Of a DNA stretch of 64,000 nt, positions 1-12,600 are shown one piece after another. This DNA is from Perognathus longimembris pacificus. Its lineage: Eukaryota > Chordata > Mammalia > Rodentia > Heteromyidae. The notes under the pieces are model-generated. The model saw only the letters and a program-made list of their open reading frames with translations, did no database searches and was not told the DNA's origin. Position 1 is the first letter of the stretch. Each line of letters opens with the position of its first letter. The stretch covers positions 39,711,378 to 39,775,377 of the forward strand of contig NC_063171.1 in assembly GCF_023159225.1 (NCBI RefSeq), written 5' to 3'. The position numbers and the translations under genes were made by a program.

Positions 1-2632
1 ACCTTTCACTTGGAAATTTGGTAGGGGGTGTGCGGCTGGGTGTGTTGGGTGGGGGTGTAGAATTAATTCAGTGTAGTACGTCTGATACCACACCCTCAGC
101 CCAGCATCCTTGGGTGGGTGGGTGGGTGGTTGTCTGGTAAAGGTCCAGATTGAGCAGACAGCATCCCAGCGACCCTTCCCCTCTCCTGGTTTCCCAAGGG
201 GTGGGGGGGGGGCTGGATTTAGAAATTGCAAAGGGACTGGGCTGGGGAGGTGTGGGGTGGGGGAGGAGTGGAGGAGGAGCTGTCCCACAGTGGGGAACAA
301 TAGAGGAGCTGCATTCCGGCCTGGAGTGAGGGAGGAGGACGGCTCCTGGCCAAGGAGGAGGGGAGGCAGACTGGGGGGGGGGGGGGGCTGCTCTGTATCC
401 CACCTCATCCAACTGGAGTCTAGGTGCTGGGGGATTTTGAAGGGAAGCAGAATGGAGGAGGGGAGGATGCCACTCCCCTGTGCGGCCCTCCATCCCAAGG
501 CGCTGGCTCTCTTGAGATTTCTGATTTAGAAAGTTGGATTTCCTCTGGTTGCCAGACACCGGGAATCCCAAGCCTGGAATTGGGTGGGGGCACTAATAGC
601 TTTACTTGGACTTGGGAGGCCCCGGAATTTAATGGAGTCATTCTTTACTCTTCTGCCTCCGCATCAGATGGCCCTGTCCCTCAAAAAGTAAGGGGATTTT
701 TTCCTATGTACAAATGTTCCTTCCCCTCATTCCTTAAGTATATGGAAGTCTTCCTTCTCGTCTGACCTCTCCACTCCTGCTGCAGTGTTAGTACTTCTCT
801 GTTTGACCTCTAGGAAGGTGAGGACCAGTGGGTCTTCCTTTCAAGAGATGCTTCAGGGTTGCAAAGCCCCAGATGAGGTTCACCCACAGGCCCCAGCTTT
901 TCTCCTTAGCCTTCTGCTCTGGTCTGTCATCCTCATCCTGGCCCTCAGCATTATCTAGCTTCCACTTAAGTTGATGGACCCAAAACTTAGAGCCAGAACC
1001 CCAGGTGCCTACCAGAGCAGAGAGCTTGTGTGTAGGGGTGAAAAGAAAGGACATTTTCCTTTCTATAAGCCGCACAAGTAAAACATTTGTTTACTGACAT
1101 TAAAGCACCCAGGATGTGGACAACAGGTAGCAAGCAAGCACTTCTTAACTGCCAAGAGAACCAAAGACAAAAGGGGGCAGAGCAATATTTCCTTCCTAAT
1201 ATATTTTAAAGATTTGCCCAGCCTACTAGACCTCCCTAGCTCCAAACTGCTAGGTTTGGAGAAGAGAAGGGGGAGGTGAAATAACTCAGACCTGTGTTGG
1301 AAGAATGGGCCTGAGTCAGAAAAATGGACCGCTATGGTTATGAATAGGTAGTATAGTGGAGGATGAAGAAGGTGATGGAGTTGATCAGATGTGCCTGGAG
1401 ATGGATGTGAATTAGTTCTAGGCTAGCCTGGACTCTGTCTCAAAAGAAAAAAAAAAGTTGTAGGTATGTATAGGAATGTGTAGTTTGTGTGCTGGGCAGG
1501 ATGGGGAAGCAAGACTGAAACACAAGGACCCCCTTTACACATGAAGGATGAAAACGGTGTATGCTTACCTCACAAGTACTGTTTAGATAAAGGCACACTG
1601 CACGGCAGTGACTCTTAGGTGTCTATGTGCAAACTCACACAGAGGAAGGGTATGAGTCTCAGGCTCTGTGTGAAACTAGGGGCAAGGAAAGGAATATAGG
1701 GAAGAAGGGTTGTCCAGTCAGCCATCAAGGTCTGTAGCCTTTTCTGACTAGATAAAATATGTAGCATCCTGGCCTTCCACACTTTTCTCTCTCCCCTTCT
1801 CCTTCTTTGTCTCTTTGTCTCATTTTTTTCCCCTTGCCTCTCTCCCTAACCTCAGAGTTTTAACTAGCTCCTCCTTCAGAGCAGGAGGATGGGTCTAGAA
1901 TGCCCTCTCCCTCATCTTGCTCAGCCCTCAGACCATCTCATCTCTTCTGCCCCCCAAGGGGCTGGAGGGGACAAGAGTGTCATGGGTGGGGTGTTGCTCC
2001 TCCACATGTGATTTTCTTTCTTACTCTTCGTTCCTCCCTTGAATTCTGATTTTCAGACTCTCCTACTGCATTGCACTAGTTGCTGATCTGGGCACCCACA
2101 GACACTTGAGTTATAAGGCATAGAGCAGGTCACAGAGAGATGGAGGTCAGTGTCCCTAAGCCAGCTAGAAGACACTTAATGAATGAAAATTAAATGAGTA
2201 GATTGCAGGGTTTCTGAGTACATTGGGGTTCTGTGCAGGATTGCTGATAGATGTGGGGGGGTGCTAAGTGATTTGGAAATTTTTGAGTAGGCAGAGAAAT
2301 TGAGGAAACAGCAAATATTTGGGAAACTGATTTGAACTTAGTAGCTTCGTTGGGAGGGTCTAATTATTTGGGGTTTTGGAGGAATGATTTGGAAGGTCCT
2401 GAATGTAACACTAGGAAAGTTGCTGAGTTTTTTAAATCTGTGGGGGATAGCAACACTGGGCAGATGAGTGGATTCTTCAAGTCAGGTGGGCTGTGCCGTT
2501 TCACTGTGTCAACTGAAGGCCTCCTGGAAGCTAGGTATCTGGGTAAGAATCAAGCACTTACTGGTTCTAGCACAAACCTCCTTGTCCTGTGATTTTTTTC
2601 CCCCCTCCCTCCCTTTTCCCACTCTATCCCAG
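1..2632 (+). other. MEX3A: MEX3A intron, 3' part
   Basis: The sequence up to the acceptor at 2631-2632 is non-coding and ends in a strong pyrimidine tract (about 2591-2630). The next exon starts inside a KH domain, so the first MEX3A exon lies outside the window. The stretch has poly-G runs (near 200 and 375), a GGGT repeat (about 112-128) and one degraded B1-like fragment (about 1357-1456). No clear coding exon or recent SINE is visible. Confidence 0.75.
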
Positions 2633-3738
2633 GCTGCAAGATTAAGGCTCTGAGGGCCAAGACTAACACCTACATCAAGACGCCAGTGCGGGGTGAGGAG
2701 CCAGTATTCATGGTGACCGGGCGGCGGGAGGATGTGGCCACCGCCCGACGGGAAATCATCTCGGCAGCCGAGCATTTCTCCATGATCCGCGCCTCCCGCA
2801 ACAAGTCCGGCGCTGCTTTTGGCGTGGCCCCTGCTCTGCCGGGCCAGGTGACCATCCGCGTGCGAGTGCCCTACCGCGTGGTGGGGCTGGTGGTGGGCCC
2901 TAAGGGGGCCACCATCAAGCGCATCCAGCAGCAGACCAACACGTACATCATCACGCCAAGTCGTGACCGGGACCCGGTGTTCGAGATCACGGGCGCCCCG
3001 GGCAACGTGGAGAGGGCGCGCGAGGAGATCGAGACGCACATCGCCGTGCGCACGGGCAAGATCCTCGAGTACAACAACGAGAACGACTTCCTGGCGGGGA
3101 GCCCCGAAGCGGCGCTGGATAGCCGCTATTCGGACGCCTGGCGGGTGCACCCGCCGGGCTGCAAGCCCCTGTCCACCTTCCGGCAGAACAGCCTGGGCTG
3201 CATCGGCGAGTGCGGAGTGGACTCGGGCTTCGAGGCCCCGCGCCTGGGCGAGCAGGGCGGAGACTTCGGCTACAGCGGATACCTGTTTCCGGGTTATGGC
3301 GTGGGCAAGCAGGACGTGTACTACGGCGTGGCCGAGACTAGCCCCCCGCTGTGGGCGGGCCAGGAGAACGCCACGCCCACCTCCGTGCTCTTCTCCTCCG
3401 CCTCCTCCTCTTCCTCCTCTTCCAAGGCCCGAGCGGGGCCTCCCGGATCTCATCGCTCCCCTGCCGCCTCGGCGGGGCCTGAGCTGGCCGGACTCCCCAG
3501 GCGCCCTCCGGGAGAGCCGCTCCAGGGCTTCTCGAAACTCGGTGGAGGCGGCCTGCGGAGCCCGGGTGGCGGGCGGGATTGCATGGTGTGCTTTGAGAGC
3601 GAAGTCACCGCTGCCCTTGTGCCCTGTGGACACAACCTTTTCTGCATGGAGTGTGCAGTACGCATCTGCGAGAGGACGGACCCGGAGTGCCCCGTCTGCC
3701 ACATCACAGCCACGCAAGCCATCCGAATATTCTCCTAA
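2633..3738 (+). CDS. MEX3A: MEX3A last coding exon: KH/RING RNA-binding protein
   Basis: MEX3 proteins bind mRNA through two KH domains and carry a C-terminal RING-type E3 motif; they act in post-transcriptional control and stem or progenitor cell fate. This exon encodes 368 residues. It opens in the middle of KH1: the first two bases complete a Gly codon, followed by [19 protein letters not shown]2 follows (about 2847-3045) with an intact GPKG loop and a long [15 protein letters not shown] strand-helix start. A low-complexity Ser/Pro/Gly region comes next (about 3380-3570). The protein ends in a C3HC4 RING (3580-3702; [18 protein letters not shown]) and stops after RIFS, the usual family C-terminus. 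The exon is GC- and CpG-rich. The N-terminus and the KH1 GxxG loop are outside the window. Identification is confident from the KH2 and RING sequence and the RAB25 neighbour. Confidence 0.96.
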
Positions 3739-5895
3739 GCCTCCTGCCTCGTGTTTCCTGGGGCCCCCTCCCCGCAGGACTTGTTTTCCACTAGGGCCTT
3801 TTGGAAATCGGTTATTTGTGTGGGGGCAGTGTGCTTGGAGAGATATTCGCTCGCTGGGGAAGGGGGTGGGGGTGGGGGGGAGACAGGGAGGCCATGGTGG
3901 CTGGAGGGTGGGCCACTTTCAGAGCCTTTGGTTACCCTGCCCTGGAAAGATTGGGAAGGGGGCCAGACCGAAAATTTTACTAGAGTTACAACTCTGATAC
4001 CTCAACACACCCTTAAATCTAGAAGCAGCTAAGAGAAACTTTTGTTATGCCAGAAGTGGCCGCTAAAGCGACTTGACCCCCTTTGCCCTCCTCCCCAACT
4101 GTGTGTTGCTTGATCCCTTCCTTGTGGAGGGGGTGGGGGAAAGGGAGAGGGAGAATTGCCATTTGTATCTAGAGGTGCTCTTTGGGATTCCCAGCCCTCT
4201 GGTCCTGACCTCCAACCTCCTAACATGACCCTTTGGTGTCCCCCTCCCCCCTTATGCTGTTTGGGAAACTAAGAGTTCCCAATAGCATAAGGGAGTTGGG
4301 GCCCTATCAGACGTTTGCATAGATCATCTAAGGAATGCAGTGTGGGAAAAATATGTCAATCAATAAAGGGCTCAAACTCATTGTCCCTACAAAAGCTGGG
4401 CTAGAGGAATGGGTGGGGGGGGCTCCTGTGTCCCCTGCAACTTCATTCTTCCTTTCCCTGTCTTTCCTTCTTTTTTGGTTCTCCCTTCTTTGCTGTTTTC
4501 TGTTTCCTCCAGCTCTTGTTTTTTCTTTGCTTCCCTGGGTAGTTTGTTATTTCTAGCCCTATGTTGTTCTCTTTGCCTTTCTTCCTTCTCTCTGCCTTCC
4601 TCCCGTCCCTTCCAGCCCAGCTTTGGGGACACCTTCCCCTGTGGAGAGGCTGGGGGAAGAATATTTTGATGCCCCCCCAGTTCCTCTTCAGCCATTGGGC
4701 AAGCCCTCTCCCCTCTTTTCCAAAGAAGCAACTCCAATTCCTGATAGAATGTATCCCCATTTTCAGCAACAACTTGAGAACTGAAACTGGGCATATAAAG
4801 GGTCAAATCCCCTACCTTCATCATCTATGGGCATTATATTTAGGGAGCAGTTCTTAGCCTGTTTTTCTGGCTCTGGGAGGGGGGTACCAGAAGCAGGAAA
4901 GCCTGGGCAGGAGAGACCAATGGCTAGAAGAACTCTCCTCCCCTGCAATGACCCCACTCCCTGACCCCTCTCTAGACCTAACTGAACCGTTATTGAATCC
5001 TTATTAGTGTGCAAATCATGAAGTCTCTGTTCCACCCACTGTGGCTGAACAGAGAGGCCAGGTCTTCAGAGAGGGGTCAGGCCAGGGCAAAGCAGGACTG
5101 GGGTACAGCAGGGCCTGTTCCAGGAATCTTGTATTTTAACAGGCCTGGCTCCCCCAGTGGTGCCTCCCTACAGCTCACTGGGGGCTGCCATCAGCCTCTC
5201 ACCCTCCTGGTTCCGCTGGCCGGGCTAGGAGAGGATGGGGGGGATGGGAGGCCCGGGCGGCCCTGGAGATGCTTGTATATAATGGGGTGGAACTGTTCTC
5301 AATGATCTCTGAGCACTTACAGCTCAGGAGTCCCATTCTTCCTGGATGGAGCTGAGGTGCAGGGATGGAGGTGCATTGGGGATTTCCCCACTCCTTCCTC
5401 CACCGGTTGTGAATTAACTCACCTCTCCTCAACCTTCCCCTCGAGACCACCACCAGCCTGGGAGGGGAGAGGAAGGAGATCACAGCCCAGAAAACTGGCC
5501 TGTGGTAACTTCCCTCCTCACCAATGTGATCCATCCTGAGATGTCTGTACAATAGAAACCAAACCAATTGGGCACCCTTAGTTACCAGAGGCCCAGTGGG
5601 AGGGGGGGGTGGGAAAAAGGGATGTCTGTCTGTTGGTCCCCCTCCCCCTCTCCAGTCCTTACCCATAAAGGCAAAAGACTGTTACACTAGGGGGCTCAGC
5701 AGATTCAATCCCACCCTTAGTAAGCCAGACCTAGAAACAATCGCAAAACAGGAGAGAAAGCAGAAAGCAGGAGAAGGAGCAAGATTGGCAACCAACACAG
5801 AGGAGAGGAAATAAAAATAGCAAAAAAGAAAAAAGAAAAAAAACAGTTCTTTATAATTTAATATTCTATTTTAATAAAGGCGTTTATTACCATAT
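3739..5895 (+). other. MEX3A: MEX3A 3'UTR (minimum extent inferred)
   Basis: The sequence after the stop is SINE-free, as expected for a constrained UTR. It holds AATAAA hexamers at about 4362-4367 and 5873-5878. The second lies in a very AT-rich block (5820-6110) rich in UUAUU-type elements, which could mediate mRNA turnover. Which signal is used cannot be decided from sequence; the UTR may extend beyond 5895. Confidence 0.6.
5873..5878 (+). terminator. MEX3A: Candidate MEX3A poly(A) signal
   Basis: Canonical AATAAA in an AU-rich context about 2.1 kb after the MEX3A stop. An earlier AATAAA at 4362-4367 is an alternative. Confidence 0.45.
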
Positions 5896-8370
5896 AAATG
5901 TAGCAAAGAACCTGGGCTAATATGAAAAAAAGACTTTTTATTAGGTAATTTATTATATGAAAAGGATATTTTATTTTATGATAAAGTGATCCTTAAAAAA
6001 ATAAAAAAACTTTAGAAGGTTTAGAATATATGTAGGGAGAGAAGAAGAAAAAAATACATTTGTATTCAGAGTTAAATCTTAAAAAAAAAAAGTGTTTTTA
6101 ATATATGTTCGGGTTTACGTTCCTTTTTTCCCCCACTTTTTTTTGGGGAGGAATGTCATTTGCTTTTCTTCGGGGAGCATCCTGAGATGGATGGTGGAGA
6201 GAGGGGCTGGGGGAACCTGGTCCCTTCTGGGGCCCCCACTAGTAGATTGGATTTCACTCAGTGGGCTCCTCCTCCCTTCTCCCCCTCCCCCTCAGGGGAG
6301 CTGGCAGAGCCAAACAAAGAAAGGGATTAACCAGAAAGAAAGAAGCTGTGGGACTAAGGACTGAGGATCCTGAGGTGTCCCCCGCCCCTTCCCCTACCCT
6401 GTCCCCAGGGGTCAGTGGGAAGGGAGAATCCAGAACAGAGGCCTAGCAGGCCTATGGGAACCCTCAGAGAGGTGAGATTTTAAGAGAAATAGATTTTTTT
6501 AACCAAAAAATGAGAGAGAGAGAAAGAGAAAGAAAAAGAAAGAAACCGAGGGGTTTAAAAGAAGAGAATACTACAAAATAATAATTCAAATTTATTTCAT
6601 ATAATCCTAGAGAAAGAAAAAAAGAATTACTAGTTACTTAGTAGATGATATTCAGATAGCTTAAAGTTTAGTAGCATTGAGGGCCCCTGGGTCCAGTAGA
6701 ATGTATAAAAGTATGGAAAAGAATAGAGGAGGGAAGTGGCTTGAGTCCACCCTGAGCCACTCCATCTTCAGGGGTCATAGTTGGAGCAGGTTACTAAAGA
6801 TTGGGAGCTTCCAGTCTGCTGGGGTTGATTCTGAGAATTTTTGAGTTTTTCACTGTGGGACAAGTAAATGAGAAACTCAGTCCCCAAGGTCTTTGAAAGG
6901 ATGCATGCTGATCATCTCAACCAGCCGTGGAGGCTGAGCTGGGGGCCTGGCTACCACCCTGTGTGTGGGCTAGTCCCCACTCTAATGTGATCCAGCTCTC
7001 CTGGGGGCGGGGGGGGGGGGCTCTTGGGGAGCATGGAGACTGCTTAGCTCCACCCTTCCCAAACCAGTCCCTCCTAGGCCTGAGTAAGTCCTTGAAACCT
7101 CAGTTCACTTCATTATAGATTGGTTCAAGATCCTAGTTAGCCATTATACAAATAGTGCACATGCTTCCCATCTTCTCAGACCTTCATGAGCACTGAGGGG
7201 ATTGGTCCCTCATCCCTGCTCCCACCTAGCTCTCCAATCAATTTTGTCCTCCTTGGAGGTGGTTAGGAGTGGCAATCTTGGAAGCTGTTCTCAAGTCAGT
7301 ATGATGCTTCACCGGTTTGCAAGATACTATCTCAAAGAAGTTAGATTCCAAGAAGGACTTCCTTGAATGCTTTGGGGAACCGGTCCCCAAGAGTGCAGAG
7401 GCAGGGGAAGGACAGAAGGCCTTGGGTAGCCCTTCTATTAGATCCCTACAATTCCATCTCACCTTCAGCGGTAGATGTTCTAATAGGGGTCACCCCAGGG
7501 CTTCACCTTCCTCATGGAGAATTGGGAGCCTGGTTTTTGCATGTGAGGAATGCACATTTTTTAAAGCACTTGCCTTCTAGCCCCAGATGGCAATCAGATC
7601 AAACCCTTCTATCCAGGGGGAAGGGAAGGCCCCTTGGCTCTCTTCAGCCAGCAAGCCATGCCTGCTCCATTATATCAATGACTCTGCCTCATCCCTCCCA
7701 GACCCTATACCCCAAACACATCTCCCTCTTCCCAATTTACTCTTCTTGCCCTATCTAGGGACAAACACCCCACCCCCTGCTCTTTTTGTCCTAGAACCCT
7801 CGATAGTTTGGGATGGTAGTGTCTGGGATGGGCCTTGCCCGTTCGAGGGTGCAGGTTGGGTAAGGGGAGGTGGGTGGAGACAGCCCTGGGGCAGGGGAGG
7901 ATGGTCTCTCCACTGTAGAAAGTAGAATAGGATCGTGGTCAGACTTAATTTGAGGCATCTAGTGAAGAAACATACAAATCCAGCAAGGAAAGATTTCAGA
8001 AGCAAAATAAAGGTGGGAAATGAAATTGACCCATGAATAATCAAGTCAAAGTGATGTTGCACAAAATGCAGAGAAACCAAGAAGGGGGAGGGTTAATGTA
8101 TTAAATGTGCTATTAAGAACTTAATTTTATTAAAAGTATTATTACTTAAGACTCAGTCTCTGCATGTCAGTTCATACTGTTTAGGGTAAGTAGAAGCAAT
8201 TGTGGTCCGGGGTTCTCGCTGGTTTAACTGAGATCTCTACATACTTTGTGGGAAGTGGGTGTGTCCAGAGTTCCTTGCCACCACTGGTTCCCCCTCTGCT
8301 CTACCCAGTCTCCCACATGAATCTTCAAGCACTCGATCCTAGTTTTCTTTTTTCTCTGTTTTCCCCTCAT
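5896..8370. other. SINE-free MEX3A downstream region
   Basis: About 2.5 kb without a recognisable exon or SINE, in a locus where SINEs otherwise occur every few hundred bases. AU-rich patches lie at 5900-6110, 6580-6720 and 8090-8160, and a purine GA/GAAA tract at 6510-6547. It may be a distal 3'UTR extension of MEX3A or conserved regulatory DNA. Confidence 0.4.
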
Positions 8371-8590
8371 CCTGGGGCTTGAACTCTGGGTTTAGGCACT
8401 GTCCCTGAGCTCCTTTTTGCTCAAGGATAGTGCCCTACCACTTGAGCCACAGCACCACTTCCTGCTTTTCCTGTGATTAACTGGAGGTAAAGAGTCTCCT
8501 TTTCTGCTCGGGATGGCCTTGAACTGCAATCCACAGGTCTAGTTTCCTGAATAGCTAGGATTACAGGCAGGATCCACCAGCACCCTCCGC
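8371..8590 (-). repeat. 7SL-Geo SINE
   Basis: Minus-oriented copy: Geo unit first (gggcttgaactctgggt, then gctcaagg and acttgagccacag), then the 7SL-like head ending in agctaggattacagg. It marks the 5' edge of the SINE-rich territory. Confidence 0.8.
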
Positions 8591-8720
8591 AATCCTATTT
8601 TTCCTCCCCATATATTTCCTTCTTTTCCTTGGAAATGCATTGTTACCTCTCACCCTCTCTTCAGCACAGGGGAAACCACAGGATCAATCTATCCCTGTTG
8701 AAGACAGGACAAAGACTAGA

Positions 8721-8846
8721 GACTAGATGAGGACTAGGGTGTGGTAGGCGGTAGGACTAGATGAGGACTAGGGTAGGTAGGCGGTAGAGCGCCTGCCTGC
8801 CTGCCTAGCAAGTGTGAAGCCCTAAGTTCAAAACTAACACTGCCCT
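8721..8846 (+). repeat. ID-like tRNA SINE with 33-bp direct repeat
   Basis: Two near-identical 32-33 bp units (8721-8753 and 8755-8786; gactagatgaggactaggg core) run into a tRNA-like element. That element has an A-box-like ggcggtagagcgcc and a B-box-like agttcaaaac, typical of an old ID-family copy. Confidence 0.55.
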
Positions 8847-9323
8847 CCCAAAAGCAAGAGGAAGTGGACTAGCTGGAGGTCCCCAGTGTACTACAAGGCT
8901 GGTCCCAGCTCTTCCCCGTCGCTTGTTCCCCAGTTTTCTCTTGCCCCAGCATTGGAGTGACCTCAGTTCTTGGCACCAGAGCTTCGGGCACCAGATGGTG
9001 CCTGCCGATGGTTTCCTTTGTCTTGCCTTCCAGATACCCCTCCCCTCCCTCCATGGAGTCCTCCCTCCCCCACCTGCCCTGGGGATTGGCAGAGGGAAGG
9101 ATGGGCACCTCCGCCCCCTTGGCACTGTCCCCAGACCACAGAACTCCAGAGGCAGGTGGCCCTAGGGGGGCAATGGATACGGTAGGGAGGACAGGGAGGG
9201 GGAGAAGGGGATCTGGAACGAGGAGGAGGAGGAACCAAAGTTGGAGGGGTGAGGGGTGGCAGAGACAGAAGAGGAGGAACAGACGGGAGGCAGCAGGATG
9301 GCTAGGCATGGGTACAAAACAGC

Positions 9324-9329
9324 TTTATT
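9324..9329 (-). terminator. RAB25: RAB25 poly(A) signal
   Basis: Plus-strand tttatt gives AATAAA on the minus strand, 162 bases beyond the RAB25 stop, implying a short 3'UTR ending near 9300. MEX3A and RAB25 are tail-to-tail. Confidence 0.8.
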
Positions 9330-9490
9330 CGAAGGGGTGGACAGATGATAGATGGGTGTGGTGGGACATGAAGACCCTAGGGCTCTGAGTCTCTGTGATC
9401 AGGGAACTAAAGGTCAGGAAAATGTCCTGTATTGGCTGGGGGTGGGAGGGGACCAGAAGGTTCCAGGAACAGGGTTGACCATGGCAAAGA

Positions 9491-9618
9491 TCAGAGGCTG
9501 ATGCAACAGGCCTTTTTCTCCCCAGGGACAGGCTCCTGGCCAGGCTGGGCACTGCCCAGGGCAATAGCATTGGTCCGGCTGCTATTCTGCCTCTGCTTGG
9601 ACACCTTCGCAAAAATCT
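9491..9618 (-). CDS. RAB25: RAB25 coding exon 5
   Basis: 128 bases encoding the hypervariable tail and the CCISL prenylation end, TGA at 9491-9493. Confidence 0.95.
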
Positions 9619-12600
9619 CTGAGAGGGTAGAAGGCAGTCATCAGGTCAGAAGGTTTAGCACCCATGTCCCACCTCTACATATATGCTTCATGCCCTTTCC
9701 AAGCACTAGAAGTGGTCCCAGTGGCAGGAGTTTCTACTGGAAAGAAGTGGAATTTCAGCATCTGGGTCCTTTCTACTTACCTGGGAGGAGAAGGAACTAA
9801 GACTCAGCCCTTTGGGAAATACGGTCTTCCAGTTGTTCACCAGGGTGGGAGGAGCTAAGGGTTTATAAAGGCTCTCCAAGACTTTACAAAATGAATACTT
9901 GGGGTCTATCCCTTGGCATTTGTAGTTAGATGAATGTTACCAAGTGCAGAGCACTGTGCCAAAGTAGTGGTGGCTCTGAGAAGGACTCTGGGGGCCCACA
10001 GGGAAAGGTGTAGTGAGCAGTCAGCTGGGATTAGGTGTCTATTATGCCTCTGACCCTAGGGATGGAAGGGGTTGCCAAATGGAGGCAGGCTCTAACCTTT
10101 GAGGACAGTCTCAAAGGCCAGCTCAACATTGGTGGAGTCCAGGGCTGAAGTTTCCAGGAATAGTAGCCCATTGTTTTCTGCCAAGAAGGGAAACACCATT
10201 AATTGAGGGGTCAAAGGTAATTAATAATAATAAACATTCACTTAATGTTTACTACATACTAAGTGTTAAACCTTGTAGTAACTCACTTAATACTTAAAGC
10301 TATGTATGAGTAGGTTCCATTAGGAAACTGAAACCCAGAAGCAGAGGGAATGAAGAAGAAATTTGCTCTGTAGTCCATATCTAGGAATTCACCAAGGGGA
10401 AGTGGGAGGCTGGGCTCTGGAGTTTACTCTCCAAATCACCATATTGTATAACTGCTATACCCAGAGAATTCCGTGGGCAAAAGTGGCAGGAGATAGCCAA
10501 GCGGAACCTGAAGTCTACACAGGGGAGCTGGGTATAGAGCAGGCTCTGGGGAGGCTGGAGCTGATTGGGTATGGGCAAGTTTGCAGGTGTCAGACTGGGT
10601 GTGGCTGGGCACTCACCTGCAAACATTCGGGCCTCCTCAGTAGGCACCTCCCGGGCCTGATTAAGGTCACTTTTGTTCCCTACCAGCATAACAACAATAG
10701 TGGCCTCGGCGTGGTCATAGAGCTCCTTCAGCCAGCGTTCTACTACGGCATACGTCTGGTGCTTGGTTAGATCGAACACCAGGAGGGCCCCCACTGCTCC
10801 ACGATAGTACCTGAATGGGAGTAGGATAGGTGGGCAGAGAAGATAGGGGTATCAGGTTCAGCCTCAGAGCAAAGTCATCAAAATGCCTGAGTCAGAGTAT
10901 ATCAATGATTAGTAGATAAAAAGAAAAGAAAAGGGGGGGGTGGAAAGCCAGGGATACCCAATCTGGCTGGGGAGCTCGGGCTCCTGTGCAATCCAGGAAC
11001 ACTGGTCTTGGGCCCCCCAAGATTTACTTCTCTGCACCTAGTCTCTCACCAGCTCCTCTAAGCCCCTTTGCTTCTTTTGTCTTATGTCCCAACTTTAGTC
11101 CCCACTCCCCACCAATATCCATTTCTGCTCGGGCTAAATGTGCCTCCTGGATGCTACACCTCTGAGATCTCTCCTCAATCCAGTGCCCTCTTTTCTCCTG
11201 TGACCATCTTTCTAGGACTAGTACCTGACTTGACCGCCAAGACATTCTTGCCAGTAGCCAGACTTCTTCCATCATGATTAGACTGGTGGTATGCTTGTAA
11301 GAGGTCAAGTGAGAAGGTGTTAAGGGAATATGGCCCTTGTGAGTGTAACGGTAGCCTCTGCTTCTTGCTCCTCAGAAAGTCCTATCTGTCCCCATCACAC
11401 ATGTATACAGAGACCATCGTGCACACATGTGAAACTGACCAGGAGACACTTTGGATGTCATTTCAGGAGGCCTACACTTCTTGTGTCCTCTGAGACTTTA
11501 TGAAATGCACACTCTGAATCCAGCCCTTGGCCTTTGATGAATGTTACCAGGTGCAGAGCACCTTGCTGAACTCAGGGGGCGCTCTCAATCCACACAGCCT
11601 GCCCCATCCCAGCTCCACCTAGATTTTACCTTGCTTGTAATTAAACAGGGATTTATTACAACGCCTTACTTCTATACTATGCGTGCCAAGTAGAAAGTGA
11701 TTTGTATCTTCCCAGGCACATGGCAAAGGCTTAGTAAAGAGTAGCAATGATTCTTGTTTTAGTCCTACCAGTTAGTCTTGTTATATCCTGTCTCTGCTGC
11801 TCACAGCACTTGTGCTCCAGTGATCTCTCCCAGGGAGCATACCACTGAGTCCCTGTTTCCCCCTCCTCTTCCCTCACCCTGACTTCCCAGGGCTCCCACA
11901 ACCAACCAGCCCCCCAGGCCCAGGCTCACGCAGAGGTGATGGCTCGATATCGCTCCAGGCCAGCTGTGTCCCAGATCTGTGCCTTGACTGCAGCGGTGCC
12001 CAGCATTATGGTGCGGGTAGAGAACTCAACTCCGATGGTGGTGCGACTGTCGTGGCTGAACTCATTGCGAGTGAATCGGGACAACAGATTGGTCTTGCCC
12101 ACGCCTGACTCACCGATCAGCACCACTGAAGGAGTGGAGAGATAGACTGAGCACACCAGTACAGTGGCTCCAAGCCCACCTGAGCTTAGAAGGCTTTTCA
12201 ACAGAAAAGGGAACTAAGCTCAGAAAACTGAGGAGGGACCCAGCTCTCCTGGCAGAGACTCTGGATACATAATGCATCTGCCCTGGAGGACAAAGGGCCA
12301 GGAGTATAAAAGAAACAAAGGGTCTGTAAGGATTACAGGCCTGCTCTGCTGAAACAGGGATGCAGAACCAGCTTTAGTTGGTGGTGACAGAGAAGTTGGG
12401 GGTGGGGGTGTCTGGGTGTTATGTGGAGAGGTGACAGGAGTGTGAAAATGGACAGAAATGGTAGAAGATCTGGGCTAGGGAGGATGAGAATTCTGTGTGT
12501 GTGTGAGAGAGAGAGAGAGAAAGAGAGAGAGCAGAGAGAGTGTGTGTGTGTCAGGTGGGGGAAGGGTTTGATATGTGTATTCAAATAGAAAAGAGGTGAG

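Noticed and set aside
2509..3717. 402-codon open frame on the minus strand opposite MEX3A exon 2
   Set aside because: A shadow of the GC-rich MEX3A coding exon; no promoter, splice or domain support.
2963..3997. 344-codon Arg-rich plus-strand frame overlapping MEX3A
   Set aside because: Out-of-frame reading of the same GC-rich exon.
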